From NCBI GenBank assembly GCA_020632635.1, contig JACKFE010000005.1, forward strand, positions 62,001 through 126,000: a DNA stretch of 64,000 bases, in the 5' to 3' direction. The position numbers and the translations under genes are program-made. The notes below the pieces were generated by a model. The model worked only from the letters and a program-made list of their open reading frames with translations, ran no database searches and had not been told where the DNA came from. Positions 26,627 to 35,542 of the stretch are shown piece after piece; position 1 is the first letter of the stretch, and each line of letters starts with the position of its first letter. This DNA is from Nitrospiraceae bacterium. GTDB taxonomy: Bacteria > Nitrospirota > Nitrospiria > Nitrospirales > UBA8639.

Positions 26627-28165
26627 TTACTCTTTCACGTATTCGGGTAAAATAATTTGTTGCCCTGGGAGAATGAAATCCGGATTAGTAATTTCCGAAT
26701 TATGCTCTCGCACCCAATTAACATATGCGGGATCGTTTGAGCCATATATTTCAGTGGTAATTCTACTGAGATTCTCTCCTTTTTTCACCAATCTGGTCCG
26801 TGGAAATGTTTTTGTCGGGCCATTATCAGAAGGTACTTGGAATTCGGGGTCTCCTTGGTTCGGTGGACTAGCTATGCTTTGAATGGATGTCTGTGGACCA
26901 GATGGTAACACAATGGACTTTTCGGCCGATTTATTAGCAAGTTTAAGCGAGTCACTGTCGGAATTCTCTGAATTTATTTGGGAACTCGATAAGGGTGATG
27001 TCGGGTTGTTTAGGGTTTCCGTATTTTCAGGATCAGGAAGAGGGGAAGCCAATGCAGTGGTATTATTCGGATATTGGTTTTGGGCTTGTCGTGGTATTGG
27101 CTGGTTCTCTTTATTAAATTCAAGATGTCCCTCGATATGGTCACTGGTTGAACCTGGTTGATTCTGGGATAGTTTCCGAATTTCCGTGTCATTTTTTAAA
27201 GAGTTTTCCTCAATGGGGCGACTTTCGTGTGAATTAATTGTTGGTTCAGAGGGGACTTGTTGATTAGCAGAAAAAGAAAACACGATGAAAAATGAGGCAA
27301 GGGCTAATAGTAGGGCTGCAGCAGCAAGAAATTGCCATCTTGATAGCAGACTGGGCCCCTTGGAATCTAAGTCTGCAAGGATTTCCCGAACTTCACTCAC
27401 TGTGGCTGGATTTTTTTGTCGCCCGTATCCTGTAATAAGAGCATTATCACATAAAATATTTAACCGGCGAGGAATGCCTTGTGACTTTTGCGCCAGGAGT
27501 TTCATTGCGTCACTAGTAAATAATGGATGTCCAGTGTGAGAGGCAAGATTGACTCGGTGCTCAATATATGCCTGACTTTCTTTTGGTGTTAGAGGACAAA
27601 TGGTTGAGCGAAGAGCAATGCGTTGCTTAAGGGCTTTAAGCTTGGGGTCATCAAGAAGGGTGTTTAATTCGGGTTGGCCTATTAAAACTATTTGAATGAG
27701 TTTGTCTGCCACGGTTTCGAGGTTTGATAACATTCTTAGATTTTCTAATGTCTCAACAGGCATATTTTGCGCTTCATCAATAACCAAGACCACCGTACTA
27801 TTTGAACGATATTCTTCAATCAAGATCTCATGGAGTTGATTGACCATTTCAGGTTGGTCGTGGTGTTTCGGTTCAACCTCCAGACTGCGAAAAATGGTGG
27901 AGAGAAGAGCTTGGAAAGACACCACAGGGTTGAAAATATAAATGGTTTTTTGTTTTCTAGTTGCGGGTCTTTCAAGATAAGCCCTAATAATCGTGGTTTT
28001 GCCTACTCCGACTTCTCCTGTAATAGCAATAAATCCTTTTCGTTGCTCAATCCCATAAATGATCGCTCCCAGCGCTTCCTTATGAGTGGGACTTAAATAA
28101 AGGAAATTGGGATCAGGAGTTGTATGAAAGGGTTCTTTTTTTAGCCCGTAAAATGCCAAATACAT
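26627..28165 (-). CDS. ExeA-like AAA ATPase fused to a C-terminal LysM domain
   Basis: 512 residues. Residues 1-260 form an AAA ATPase of the ExeA/GspA family with Walker A GEVGVGKTT (50-58) and Walker B VLVIDEAQN near 128-136. A membrane helix (about 277-298) is followed by a long Ser/Pro/Asn-rich linker, and the last about 50 residues are a LysM domain (LVKKGENLSRI, then LPGQQIILP). The ATPase would be cytoplasmic and the LysM periplasmic, coupling energy to the cell wall. This family is known beside exosortase/XrtA-type polysaccharide operons. It starts 14 bp after the Wzz-like gene. Confidence 0.85.
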   Translation of the reverse strand: MYLAFYGLKKEPFHTTPDPNFLYLSPTHKEALGAIIYGIEQRKGFIAITGEVGVGKTTIIRAYLERPATRKQKTIYIFNPVVSFQALLSTIFRSLEVEPKHHDQPEMVNQLHEILIEEYRSNSTVVLVIDEAQNMPVETLENLRMLSNLETVADKLIQIVLIGQPELNTLLDDPKLKALKQRIALRSTICPLTPKESQAYIEHRVNLASHTGHPLFTSDAMKLLAQKSQGIPRRLNILCDNALITGYGRQKNPATVSEVREILADLDSKGPSLLSRWQFLAAAALLLALASFFIVFSFSANQQVPSEPTINSHESRPIEENSLKNDTEIRKLSQNQPGSTSDHIEGHLEFNKENQPIPRQAQNQYPNNTTALASPLPDPENTETLNNPTSPLSSSQINSENSDSDSLKLANKSAEKSIVLPSGPQTSIQSIASPPNQGDPEFQVPSDNGPTKTFPRTRLVKKGENLSRITTEIYGSNDPAYVNWVREHNSEITNPDFILPGQQIILPEYVKE

Positions 28166-28179
28166 AGTGTGTGACTTTT

Positions 28180-29661
28180 TTACAGCTTTTGACTGAAAGA
28201 GGCCAAGAGAGGAAGATTTAAATCGCTAGCGGCTTGTTCTGGTCTGGTATATGCCCCTTCAAAAAATTCGAGAAGAAGCCCAGTTCCAATTCCGGCCAAT
28301 ATTCCTAAAATGGCTCCAAGTATTAAAATTAGATTTGGTGAACGCCCTGCTCTTCCTGTAGGGGTCTCAGCGTGTTGAATGACACTGATATTGGACATTT
28401 TAAGCTGGTCCATTTTTTCGGATACCTTAGCTTCTTCAACTCTATGTAGGTATAAATTATAATTTTGTCCAGCAGCGTCTTTGTGTCGTGCCAAAATCAT
28501 CAATTCCTTATTTAATTCATCAAGTCTTTGCAATTTCCGATCCAAATCTTCGATTTGCAAGGAAATTGCTTGACTGCTTGCTTCAAGGGTTTCTAGCTCA
28601 GAACGTGCTCCAAACCAGTCCATTTCAAGTTTTTGATAAACAGGGTTTTTCCCGCTTGTCACGGAGTTATTTCGATCGCCTTGATTTTCTTCCTCATTTA
28701 TGAATGTTTCAATTAGAGCAATTTCATTACGTAGATTTTTGACTGGAAAGCTTTCTGGCGTATATCTCGTTAAAAGGTTTTGTTCCTTTCGCCTCAGTTC
28801 GAATAAATCGGCTTTGGCTTTGGCTAATGTTCCTTCAGTTTCTGTTCGGGATAGGGCCATTTCCTTCGGGATCGTTTTCATTTGTGCTTCAATAGAGAGA
28901 ATCCGACTTTGAAGGCCTTGGATTTGGTTTTTTGTCAGCTTATAACTGGTATCTAATTGAGTCCGTTGGTCCAGGAGGCGTTTTTGTTGATCTTCAATAG
29001 GGGAAGACAAATCATGCTTTCGATTAAACTCTTGTAATTCCTTTTCCGATGCCTCTAATTGATTTTGATAAACTTTCAATTGATCGCTCAGAAAAGAGGT
29101 GTTGGGATCACTATAAATCTGAAGGTGTTTTTCTTTTAAAAATTCAATTAATAAATTTAGGGCTTCTGCTGCCACTTTGGGACGTGGATTACCATAGGTA
29201 ATTTCAATGACATTGGCGCCTTTTATAGGTGTGGAGGTTAAGTCCTTGGAAAAATTTGAAACCGCGACTTCCAACGGATCCCGAAGATTTAATGAGGGAT
29301 CCAGTAATTCCGGATACATTTTTTCAACTCCCAAAGTTTTTACAACTCTTCGGATGAGTTCTCGACTGGATAGAATACTGATTTCGGATTGCACAGCTGC
29401 TTCTTCATTAAACTTGACTATTTGGGTGGCCTGACCTACTTCCGGATGAACAATATGTTCTCTTCCCATTTTAACAATAATACTGGCTTTGGCTTCATAA
29501 AGAGGAATTAGGTTATAGACATAGGCTGCGGCAATTCCAAGCACTATTAGCATTATTACGAGGCATTTGACTTTTTGCTTAAACAGGGCTGTTAAAATGT
29601 CACGAAAGCTGCCAAAGGGATAGGGTAGTACTTCACCCATAAAAGAGTTTTCCGTGTCCAT
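28180..29661 (-). CDS. Wzz/GumC-type polysaccharide chain-length determinant
   Basis: 493 residues. An N-terminal membrane helix (about 28-52), a long periplasmic coiled coil (about 190-430) and a C-terminal helix with a Gly-rich LILGAILGILAGIGTG motif give the polysaccharide co-polymerase architecture (Wzz with GNVR-type coiled coil). It controls chain length of an exported glycan in the inner membrane. ATG 29661 is preferred over the TTG five codons upstream because GAGGA is at the right spacing. It follows the chimeric gene by 18 bp. Its coiled coil is closely related to the coiled coil of that upstream gene. Confidence 0.88.
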   Translation of the reverse strand: MDTENSFMGEVLPYPFGSFRDILTALFKQKVKCLVIMLIVLGIAAAYVYNLIPLYEAKASIIVKMGREHIVHPEVGQATQIVKFNEEAAVQSEISILSSRELIRRVVKTLGVEKMYPELLDPSLNLRDPLEVAVSNFSKDLTSTPIKGANVIEITYGNPRPKVAAEALNLLIEFLKEKHLQIYSDPNTSFLSDQLKVYQNQLEASEKELQEFNRKHDLSSPIEDQQKRLLDQRTQLDTSYKLTKNQIQGLQSRILSIEAQMKTIPKEMALSRTETEGTLAKAKADLFELRRKEQNLLTRYTPESFPVKNLRNEIALIETFINEEENQGDRNNSVTSGKNPVYQKLEMDWFGARSELETLEASSQAISLQIEDLDRKLQRLDELNKELMILARHKDAAGQNYNLYLHRVEEAKVSEKMDQLKMSNISVIQHAETPTGRAGRSPNLILILGAILGILAGIGTGLLLEFFEGAYTRPEQAASDLNLPLLASFSQKL

Positions 29662-29679
29662 GTTTTTCCTCAACGATGG

Positions 29680-30813
29680 TTATCTTTGGCTTGATGCCTC
29701 AGCTGGGACGTTAGATGAACGAAGGAGTACGGCAATTTCTGGATTTTTTAATTGTCCAGCATATTCCTTCATGAGATTTGCTCGTATTTGTTCGACGGTT
29801 TGTCCTACTACTGAGATTTCCCCAATTAATTGCATGGCAATACGGCCATCTTGTCGAACGAGGATGGTTTCATTGAGCTCAGGGTTGAAAAAGAATTTAA
29901 TGTCTAAGAGGTCACCCACCTGCACAGCATAGTCTTGAGGTGGGCTGGTTCCAACTTTTGTGAGATAGGTAAGGTAATTTTTTTCATCGGCCGCGACCTG
30001 TCTGCGAAGACTTTCCAGCTCATTGCTTAATCCGGTTAGCCGGTTAAGTTCTTCATCGACTTGCTTGATCTGTTGTAATATTACCTGACCTTGAGCTTCA
30101 GCTGATACTAAATCTGCTTCTGTATGAAACAACTGCATCTCCATTTCCTGATAGAGAGGGTTCTTCCCTGTGGTAATACTACCTGCAAGATTTTCCTCCT
30201 GAGCTTTAATGAAATCTGTAATTAATTCCATTTCTCGGTGCAGGGCGCGAATATGTGGACTGTTTTCAGTATATTTTCCCAATAATTGTTGTTCTTGGAG
30301 TTGAAGGTTCAATAGGTTCTGCTTAGCAGAACTAATGACTGATTGTTCATGGCTGACGCTGGAAAGTGGAATTTGTTCCGGAACCTGGCTGATCTGGCTT
30401 TTTACCCAGGCCAATTTATCCCGATATCCCTTAATCTGGTTTTCAACATTTTTCAACGAGGTATCTAGCTCTTGGCGTTGCCGTAGGAGGAGGCCTCGTT
30501 GATCCTCAAGTGAAATGATACCATGTTTTTTTTGAAATTCTTGAAGGTGGCGTTCCGATTCAGCCAGCTTATTTTGGTATGAGAACAATTGCTGTTGCAT
30601 GACAGAAGGGACTGGTCTGCTTGTATTTTCAATGCTGTTTAAGCTTACAGGGTTTTCTGGCAGAATTACCGGTTCTGCATAGCCTGATGTGGAAGATAAG
30701 ATGGCGACTAAGACCGCAAGGGCGAAAAGATGGTATCGATAAACGCCTCTCATTTCGGTGGTTTTCTGTTTTTCGAAAGGAAAAAAGGGGCATCGGTTCC
30801 CAAGATCGATCAT
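29680..30813 (-). CDS. Chimeric protein: Wzz-like periplasmic coiled coil fused to a Wza-type export domain
   Basis: 377 residues from ATG 30813 (GAGGAAG is seven bases ahead; an in-frame ATG at 30753 is an alternative with a cleaner signal peptide). A hydrophobic signal segment is followed by a coiled coil (about 70-290) that aligns with the coiled coil of the Wzz-like neighbour (shared ESERHLQEF-like and SGKNPLYQ-like segments). The last 80 residues match the polysaccharide export domain of the upstream Wza-like protein: both have VGD/PGD, KFFFNPELNE and GQLKNPEIAV blocks. It lacks both Wzz membrane helices and the Wza SLBB repeats. It looks like a periplasmic adaptor made by fusion or duplication. 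Domain position is clear; its function is inference. Confidence 0.75.
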   Translation of the reverse strand: MIDLGNRCPFFPFEKQKTTEMRGVYRYHLFALAVLVAILSSTSGYAEPVILPENPVSLNSIENTSRPVPSVMQQQLFSYQNKLAESERHLQEFQKKHGIISLEDQRGLLLRQRQELDTSLKNVENQIKGYRDKLAWVKSQISQVPEQIPLSSVSHEQSVISSAKQNLLNLQLQEQQLLGKYTENSPHIRALHREMELITDFIKAQEENLAGSITTGKNPLYQEMEMQLFHTEADLVSAEAQGQVILQQIKQVDEELNRLTGLSNELESLRRQVAADEKNYLTYLTKVGTSPPQDYAVQVGDLLDIKFFFNPELNETILVRQDGRIAMQLIGEISVVGQTVEQIRANLMKEYAGQLKNPEIAVLLRSSNVPAEASSQR

Positions 30814-30897
30814 GTTTCTCTTCCTCAATTAAAATTAAGGCGATTTTTTTGAAAAAATGAATGAAAGGTATTTGATAATTGTTTACCTATAACAAAA

Positions 30898-31587
30898 TTA
30901 CCAAAAGGATCGAGGAATATATACAAAATCATAGGGGAGCAACTGGATATCTTGACTAAGGTCCTTGCCAGTTAAGGCATCTTTTAGATTGATTTTAATT
31001 ACGAAAGGATGTCCATCTTGGTTGCGGCGAATGACGACCACCTCATCTTTTTGGGCAGTGTCTTCTTTCATCCCATGGGCAAGAGCAATGGCCTGTAAAA
31101 CGCTTAGGGACCCAACGATTTCAAATTGGCCTGGGCTAGTTACTTGTCCATCAACATAGATTCTATACGGTTCTCGTACCGATCGGACAATAACCGCAAT
31201 CTCTGGATTTTTGAGTTGTCCCATATATTTTTCGGCCAGGAGAGCGGTAAGTTGAGGGGCGGTGAGATTGGCGGCAGTGACTTCATGAATCAATTGAAGC
31301 GAAATACGACCATCCGGCCGGACAATAAGATTTTCTTCATTTAGCTCTGGATTAAAGAAGAATTTTATGCTGAGTGTGTCTCCTGGTTGAATGACATAGG
31401 TGTCTTCTTTAAGCGTTTTTTCGTTTGAATTGGGATTTTCGCTTTTGGGGGAGTTGGCCTTTGTATCACCTATGGCTGGATAGCCAGCTGGCCCCAGATT
31501 AGAGACCTTTACAGCCTCTAGCCCATTCCATTCTGAACTACAACCACTGATTAAGAGAGCGCTGGCAAGAAGAATTTGAATTTTCAT
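30898..31587 (-). CDS. Wza-like polysaccharide export lipoprotein
   Basis: 229 residues. A signal peptide with lipobox LLISGC (Cys16) places it in the outer membrane. The polysaccharide export domain (about 60-150, with YVIQPGD, KFFFNPELNEE and GQLKNPEIAV) is followed by an SLBB-type domain (YRIYVDGQVTSPGQF) to the C-terminus. It is short compared with Wza, as expected of the exosortase-linked export proteins that lack the C-terminal helix. It is the first gene of the export operon, and the chimeric gene follows on the same strand. Confidence 0.85.
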   Translation of the reverse strand: MKIQILLASALLISGCSSEWNGLEAVKVSNLGPAGYPAIGDTKANSPKSENPNSNEKTLKEDTYVIQPGDTLSIKFFFNPELNEENLIVRPDGRISLQLIHEVTAANLTAPQLTALLAEKYMGQLKNPEIAVIVRSVREPYRIYVDGQVTSPGQFEIVGSLSVLQAIALAHGMKEDTAQKDEVVVIRRNQDGHPFVIKINLKDALTGKDLSQDIQLLPYDFVYIPRSFW

Positions 31588-31885
31588 CCTAAGGGTCCCC
31601 GGGAAAAAATGAAGTTTTTACTATAGCAGAAAAAAACTCTTTGACGGTAATCCATCAAAATATAAAGCATAATACTTAGTATTATATATACAGGAGAATA
31701 ATACTTATTTCAACTCGTGAAATTGATATTTTTGAAGAATCCTGTGAAAGGGAAAATTTGTCAATTCTCCACAAGAATTGATCCGGGCCACCTCACCCCA
31801 CCCATGTTTATGCCTGCAATTGTCCTACCCAAAAATGAGCCATTAACTATCTATAGAGTTATGTGCCGTATAAATGGGGGATTTC
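31588..31885. other. Upstream control region of the export operon
   Basis: About 300 bp without a gene, AT-rich, lying upstream of the minus-strand export operon. It contains a 17-bp palindrome and its repeat (see the palindrome entry) and AT-rich A-tracts. It also separates the operon from the methyltransferase gene on the same strand, so it should include the export promoter. Confidence 0.45.
31669..31707 (-). promoter_or_regulatory. Candidate operator: 17-bp palindrome and adjacent direct repeat
   Basis: ATAATACT (31669-31676) and AGTATTAT (31678-31685) form a perfect 8-bp inverted repeat around one base. The half-site recurs as ATAATACTTA at 31698-31707, about 29 bp downstream (near three helical turns). 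The site lies 80-120 bp ahead of the Wza-like gene start on the minus strand. The palindrome is exact; that it is a regulator binding site is inference. Confidence 0.5.
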
Positions 31886-32671
31886 TTAAGTAACTGGTTT
31901 GCGAACGAGGACCGAAGTTGTGCAATGGTACAACCTCCAATCGTATGGATCTTCCGACACTCTAACGTATTGTTGGATATCTTTCGGAGAGCATAAGCCG
32001 GTTTTACAATACGCATCCTGTAAAGCCATTGCCGATTCCCCCATAACTTTCGCTATAGTCGACCGCCCTGGACACAGGTGAAGAAGGGACTGTAGCCGGT
32101 CAAGGTCAAATCCTGCTGATTTAATTTTCAGGGGAAGGAGAAGAGCGTAGTTTGGCTGTAATCCAGCTTGATGGAACATGGAGCAGATAGCCTGATTGAC
32201 CCTGCCTTCTGGAGTTTGGGCTTTGGGGTCAAGGAGGGTTGCCGTTGTAAAGTCAGGTTCTTCAAAAATCGCAATACCCCCAGGTTTCAGTAGTTTCAGT
32301 AGAGCCTGAAGAATGACCATATCCTCTTTGTTGTGGATCAGCACATATCGGCAATGAATAAGGTCAAAGGTGTGTGATAGCCTCAGATCAGGAAATGTTC
32401 CCTGGTAAATAAGATACGGCGGATTGTCGAAATGAAGAAGATGGGCAGTATTTTTATCCACTCCGACAACCAAGCCGGTTGGGCCCACTCGATGGCCAAG
32501 CCATCGTAAAATTGATCCGGCTCCCGGACCGAATTCAAGGCAGTGCCATCCTGGTTGAATGCCGGTTTCTTCGAGCAGGGCGATGGTCGTTGGATCGTTG
32601 GCGGCTTCAACCAACTGTAATCGGCGAAACTCCTGCTCTTGGGGATTGCTGTCAAAGATATAGGTACTCAT
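31886..32671 (-). CDS. Class I SAM-dependent methyltransferase
   Basis: 261 residues. The glycine-rich motif LEFGPGAGS and the following GVDKN acidic residue form the SAM-binding site; motif RYVLIH is the post-I strand, and a PGG-like LLKPGGIAIFEE is present. The substrate is unknown. The ATG at 32671 overlaps the stop of the upstream flavoprotein gene (ATGA), so the two are translationally coupled; the longer frame reaching 32755 would run deep into that gene and is rejected. Confidence 0.8.
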   Translation of the reverse strand: MSTYIFDSNPQEQEFRRLQLVEAANDPTTIALLEETGIQPGWHCLEFGPGAGSILRWLGHRVGPTGLVVGVDKNTAHLLHFDNPPYLIYQGTFPDLRLSHTFDLIHCRYVLIHNKEDMVILQALLKLLKPGGIAIFEEPDFTTATLLDPKAQTPEGRVNQAICSMFHQAGLQPNYALLLPLKIKSAGFDLDRLQSLLHLCPGRSTIAKVMGESAMALQDAYCKTGLCSPKDIQQYVRVSEDPYDWRLYHCTTSVLVRKPVT

Positions 32672-33945
32672 GGGGATTGGACCTCTTGGGTGATGGATTT
32701 CGTGACTGCCAGGCCGGCAGACGTCCCTGCGATATAGCCCGTGGCCCAAGCCCATTGGAAGTTAAACCCCCCAATGCGGCCATCGCAATCCAGCATTTCC
32801 CCAATGACATACAGGCCTGGAATAAGTCGAGATTCCATGGAATTTGGATGAATTTCTTCCAATGGAATTCCACCAGCTGTGACTTCCGCAAAGTTCCACC
32901 CCCGTGATCCCAAAATAGGAAGGCGCAGATTGGTAAGGGAGAGTATGAGTTTGCTCCGGGCTTCTTTATTGAGGAGGTTCACAGGTAACTGAGAAATATT
33001 AGGTTTTTGAAATTCGGCTATTTTTAGAGCTAGGCGGGCAGGTAACCGCTCTGATAATAAAGAAGCGATGGTTTTTTTTCCTCGTTGTGACGTAGATTGA
33101 ACTATCCATTGTTCTATGTCTCGGATTGAAAATTGAGGGAAACAGTTTAAGGAGAGGCAAACTTCCTTGTCCACTGCCGCGGCTTGTACCCAAAATCGGC
33201 TGGTATCAAGAACCACGGGGCCACTGATCCCGAAATGGGTCCACAACAAACTTCCTCTGCGGCGGTCAATAGTTTTCCCTGACACCGTGGTGGAAAGCAT
33301 TACGTCATGAGATAGTCCCGAGAGGTCGGCATGGAAAAACGAAGGTTCGAGTAAGAGCGGAACTAAGGCTGGATAGGTGGGGGTGATCGTATGCCCGAGA
33401 TGTTGGGCCAGGGGCCAGCCAGATCCATCTGATCCTGTTTTGGGAAGAGACTGCCCTCCGGTTGCTAATATGACTTGGCGGGCTCGAGTCAGTCCTTGTG
33501 GATGTTGCAATATAAACAGTTCTCCCTCTTTTCTGAGATCTTGCACGGGACATTCGGTCAGAATGGAAAGCCCCAGGTCTTTACAGCGCTGGAGGAGTCC
33601 ATCCACAACCATTCGGGCTTTGTTGCTCACCGGAAAGTATTTTCCGGTAGACTCGAGTTGCAGGGGAATGTTCAATGAGGTGAACCATCGAATAGTAGCC
33701 TGTTCATCAAATCGCCGGAGCACACGGTCGATCAACTTTCGGGTTCCGTGAAAGTCGGAGGCTGTTACTCGTTGATTGGTGATATTGCAGCGGCCTCCTC
33801 CCGAGATCAGAATTTTGGCACCAATGGTTTTGGCCCTGTCCAGAAGGGCGATAGACAGATTGGGGTGGCTCTCACCGGCAAAGATGCCAGCTGCCAACCC
33901 AGCCGCCCCGGCACCAACAATGACAATGTCAAAATCCGAAGACAT
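32668..33945 (-). CDS. YhiN/HI0933-family flavoprotein (NAD(P)/FAD-dependent oxidoreductase)
   Basis: 425 residues. The FAD-binding GAGAAG (near residue 10), GGGRCNITN segment and C-terminal GEMLDCDGRIGGFNFQWAWATG signature are typical of the HI0933/YhiN (BaiN-like) flavoprotein family. The family's cellular reaction is poorly defined. ATG 33945 begins the FAD motif and leaves 22 bp to the gene upstream, whereas the longer frame would overlap it. It is co-transcribed with methyltransferase genes on both sides. Confidence 0.85.
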   Translation of the reverse strand: MSSDFDIVIVGAGAAGLAAGIFAGESHPNLSIALLDRAKTIGAKILISGGGRCNITNQRVTASDFHGTRKLIDRVLRRFDEQATIRWFTSLNIPLQLESTGKYFPVSNKARMVVDGLLQRCKDLGLSILTECPVQDLRKEGELFILQHPQGLTRARQVILATGGQSLPKTGSDGSGWPLAQHLGHTITPTYPALVPLLLEPSFFHADLSGLSHDVMLSTTVSGKTIDRRRGSLLWTHFGISGPVVLDTSRFWVQAAAVDKEVCLSLNCFPQFSIRDIEQWIVQSTSQRGKKTIASLLSERLPARLALKIAEFQKPNISQLPVNLLNKEARSKLILSLTNLRLPILGSRGWNFAEVTAGGIPLEEIHPNSMESRLIPGLYVIGEMLDCDGRIGGFNFQWAWATGYIAGTSAGLAVTKSITQEVQSP

Positions 33946-33967
33946 GCTGATAGTTCGCAATGAAGAG

Positions 33968-34639
33968 TTAGGCTGGAGTGGTGTGTGAGGGTTTGGCAAA
34001 GATGATGACATTCTTTTCCCAATAAGCGATTTCGGCGCTCCATCGGTCGCTCAGCCAGGACCAGGTCGATGCGGAAAAGAAACAGACGTGGGTGGGGTCA
34101 CGTAGGTAGTACCATTCAAAAAATGGTTGGTTGTCTGGAGTCAACTGGGTCATGAGGGCCAGGAGTCCGTCCCCATGCAGCATAGCCCATAACTGATTGA
34201 GGACTAACCCGGGTTGGTGTAAATGTTCGGCGACTTCAGTGGCCGTAATAAAATCATATTTTTGGTTCAGGACAGCCAAATCCTGAGCATAATAAGGATC
34301 ATAGATCGATACCGTATGGCCAACTTCCTGAAGCATGCAAGAAAGAGTTGGGCCAGGACCGGCGCCAAAATCCAAACCCGAACTCCTTGGTACGAGTCGA
34401 GCGTGGAGGGGACCCATGACCTGTTGTAAAAATTTTCGGTACGCCTCGTCTTCCGGATCATTGTGGTGTTGGTCGTAATGCGCCTTTTCCTGTTGAGGAG
34501 TGAGATGATACGGTGGCGGAACGAAGATGAGCTGGCAGTTCGAACAGGAGATGTAGAGGCGTCGATGGGCTTCTCCCAGAACAATCGTATTGGGTTCAGT
34601 ACAAAGAGGACAAGAATAGAGGAAGTTCGACGGTTTCAT
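33968..34639 (-). CDS. Class I SAM methyltransferase with zinc-ribbon start
   Basis: 223 residues. The N-terminus has two CxxC pairs (CPLC at 10-13, CSNC at 32-35), a zinc ribbon, followed by the SAM motif LDFGAGPGPT and a TATEVAEHL catalytic-type segment. This Zn-ribbon plus methyltransferase arrangement is seen in the family that methylates RNA or sugars; the substrate here is not evident. The start at 34639 is chosen because it opens at the zinc ribbon; the frame extends to 34792 and I see no strong Shine-Dalgarno, so the start is uncertain. Confidence 0.75.
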   Translation of the reverse strand: MKPSNFLYSCPLCTEPNTIVLGEAHRRLYISCSNCQLIFVPPPYHLTPQQEKAHYDQHHNDPEDEAYRKFLQQVMGPLHARLVPRSSGLDFGAGPGPTLSCMLQEVGHTVSIYDPYYAQDLAVLNQKYDFITATEVAEHLHQPGLVLNQLWAMLHGDGLLALMTQLTPDNQPFFEWYYLRDPTHVCFFSASTWSWLSDRWSAEIAYWEKNVIIFAKPSHTTPA

Positions 34640-34887
34640 ATAAGGGGATTCTGATAAGACATTCTTTGATTCCAAGATAGCAAAGGGAGAGATGGAAAAG
34701 GCTCCAGAGCTTTTCGGGGGATTTCTTTCAACGAAGGATAGGATATATAGGGGAACGAAGCATTGCTCCTGCATGGTCGTTCCTGTATCCACGTCGCTTA
34801 AAGGTTACCGATTGGATACTGTATCCTAGTCTGGGATCAAAGGCCAATTTGCTGGGTCCGGAGGTGTCATGTCATAAAGGAGTCTCT

Positions 34888-35526
34888 ATGGAAAAAGTCC
34901 TTCAAGGATTATTGAAATTTCAGGAAGAAGTGTTTTTACAAAAGAAAGCGTTGTTCTCCTCCCTATCGGGACAACAAACACCGAGAGTGCTTTTCGTAAC
35001 CTGTTCGGATTCCCGTATTGATCCTTCCTTGCTGACCCAAACCGAGCCAGGAGAATTATTCATAATTCGCAATGCGGGAAATTTGATTCCCACCTATGGC
35101 GCGGCGATCGGTGGCAGCACGGCAACGTTGGAATATGGCGTTTCGGTGCTGCAGGTCAAGGATATTATTGTTTGTGGCCACACCGATTGCGGGGCAATGA
35201 AAGCCCTCTTGCATCCCGAGAAATTGCAAGATTTGCCGGCGGTCAAAGCCTGGTTGCAACATGCCGATACCACGGTGCGGATTGTGAAAGACCACTATGC
35301 CCACTTACAAGGGGATGAATTATTCGCAGCCACCATTCGGGAAAATGTCCTCGTCCAATTGGATCATTTGAAGACGCATCCAGCCATTGCAAGCAGGTTA
35401 CGTAAGGGTAATCTCCGTCTTCATGGCTGGGTGTATTCGATCGGCACAGGAGATGTGTGGGTGTATGATTGGGAGAAAAAAGACTTTGTCAATCCCAGAG
35501 AACACATCCAAACCCAATTGGCTTGA
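34888..35526 (+). CDS. Beta-class carbonic anhydrase
   Basis: 212 residues. The zinc ligands of beta-carbonic anhydrase are present: Cys39 in TCSDSRID with Asp41, and His97/Cys100 in VCGHTDCGA. It interconverts CO2 and bicarbonate, and in a carbon-fixing chemolithotroph would supply bicarbonate or CO2 to carboxylases. No signal peptide, so it is cytoplasmic. The ATG follows AAAGGAG at the right spacing. Convergent with the next gene and only 16 bp apart. Confidence 0.9.
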   Translation: MEKVLQGLLKFQEEVFLQKKALFSSLSGQQTPRVLFVTCSDSRIDPSLLTQTEPGELFIIRNAGNLIPTYGAAIGGSTATLEYGVSVLQVKDIIVCGHTDCGAMKALLHPEKLQDLPAVKAWLQHADTTVRIVKDHYAHLQGDELFAATIRENVLVQLDHLKTHPAIASRLRKGNLRLHGWVYSIGTGDVWVYDWEKKDFVNPREHIQTQLA

Positions 35527-35542
35527 TGGTTGATCGTGGAAA

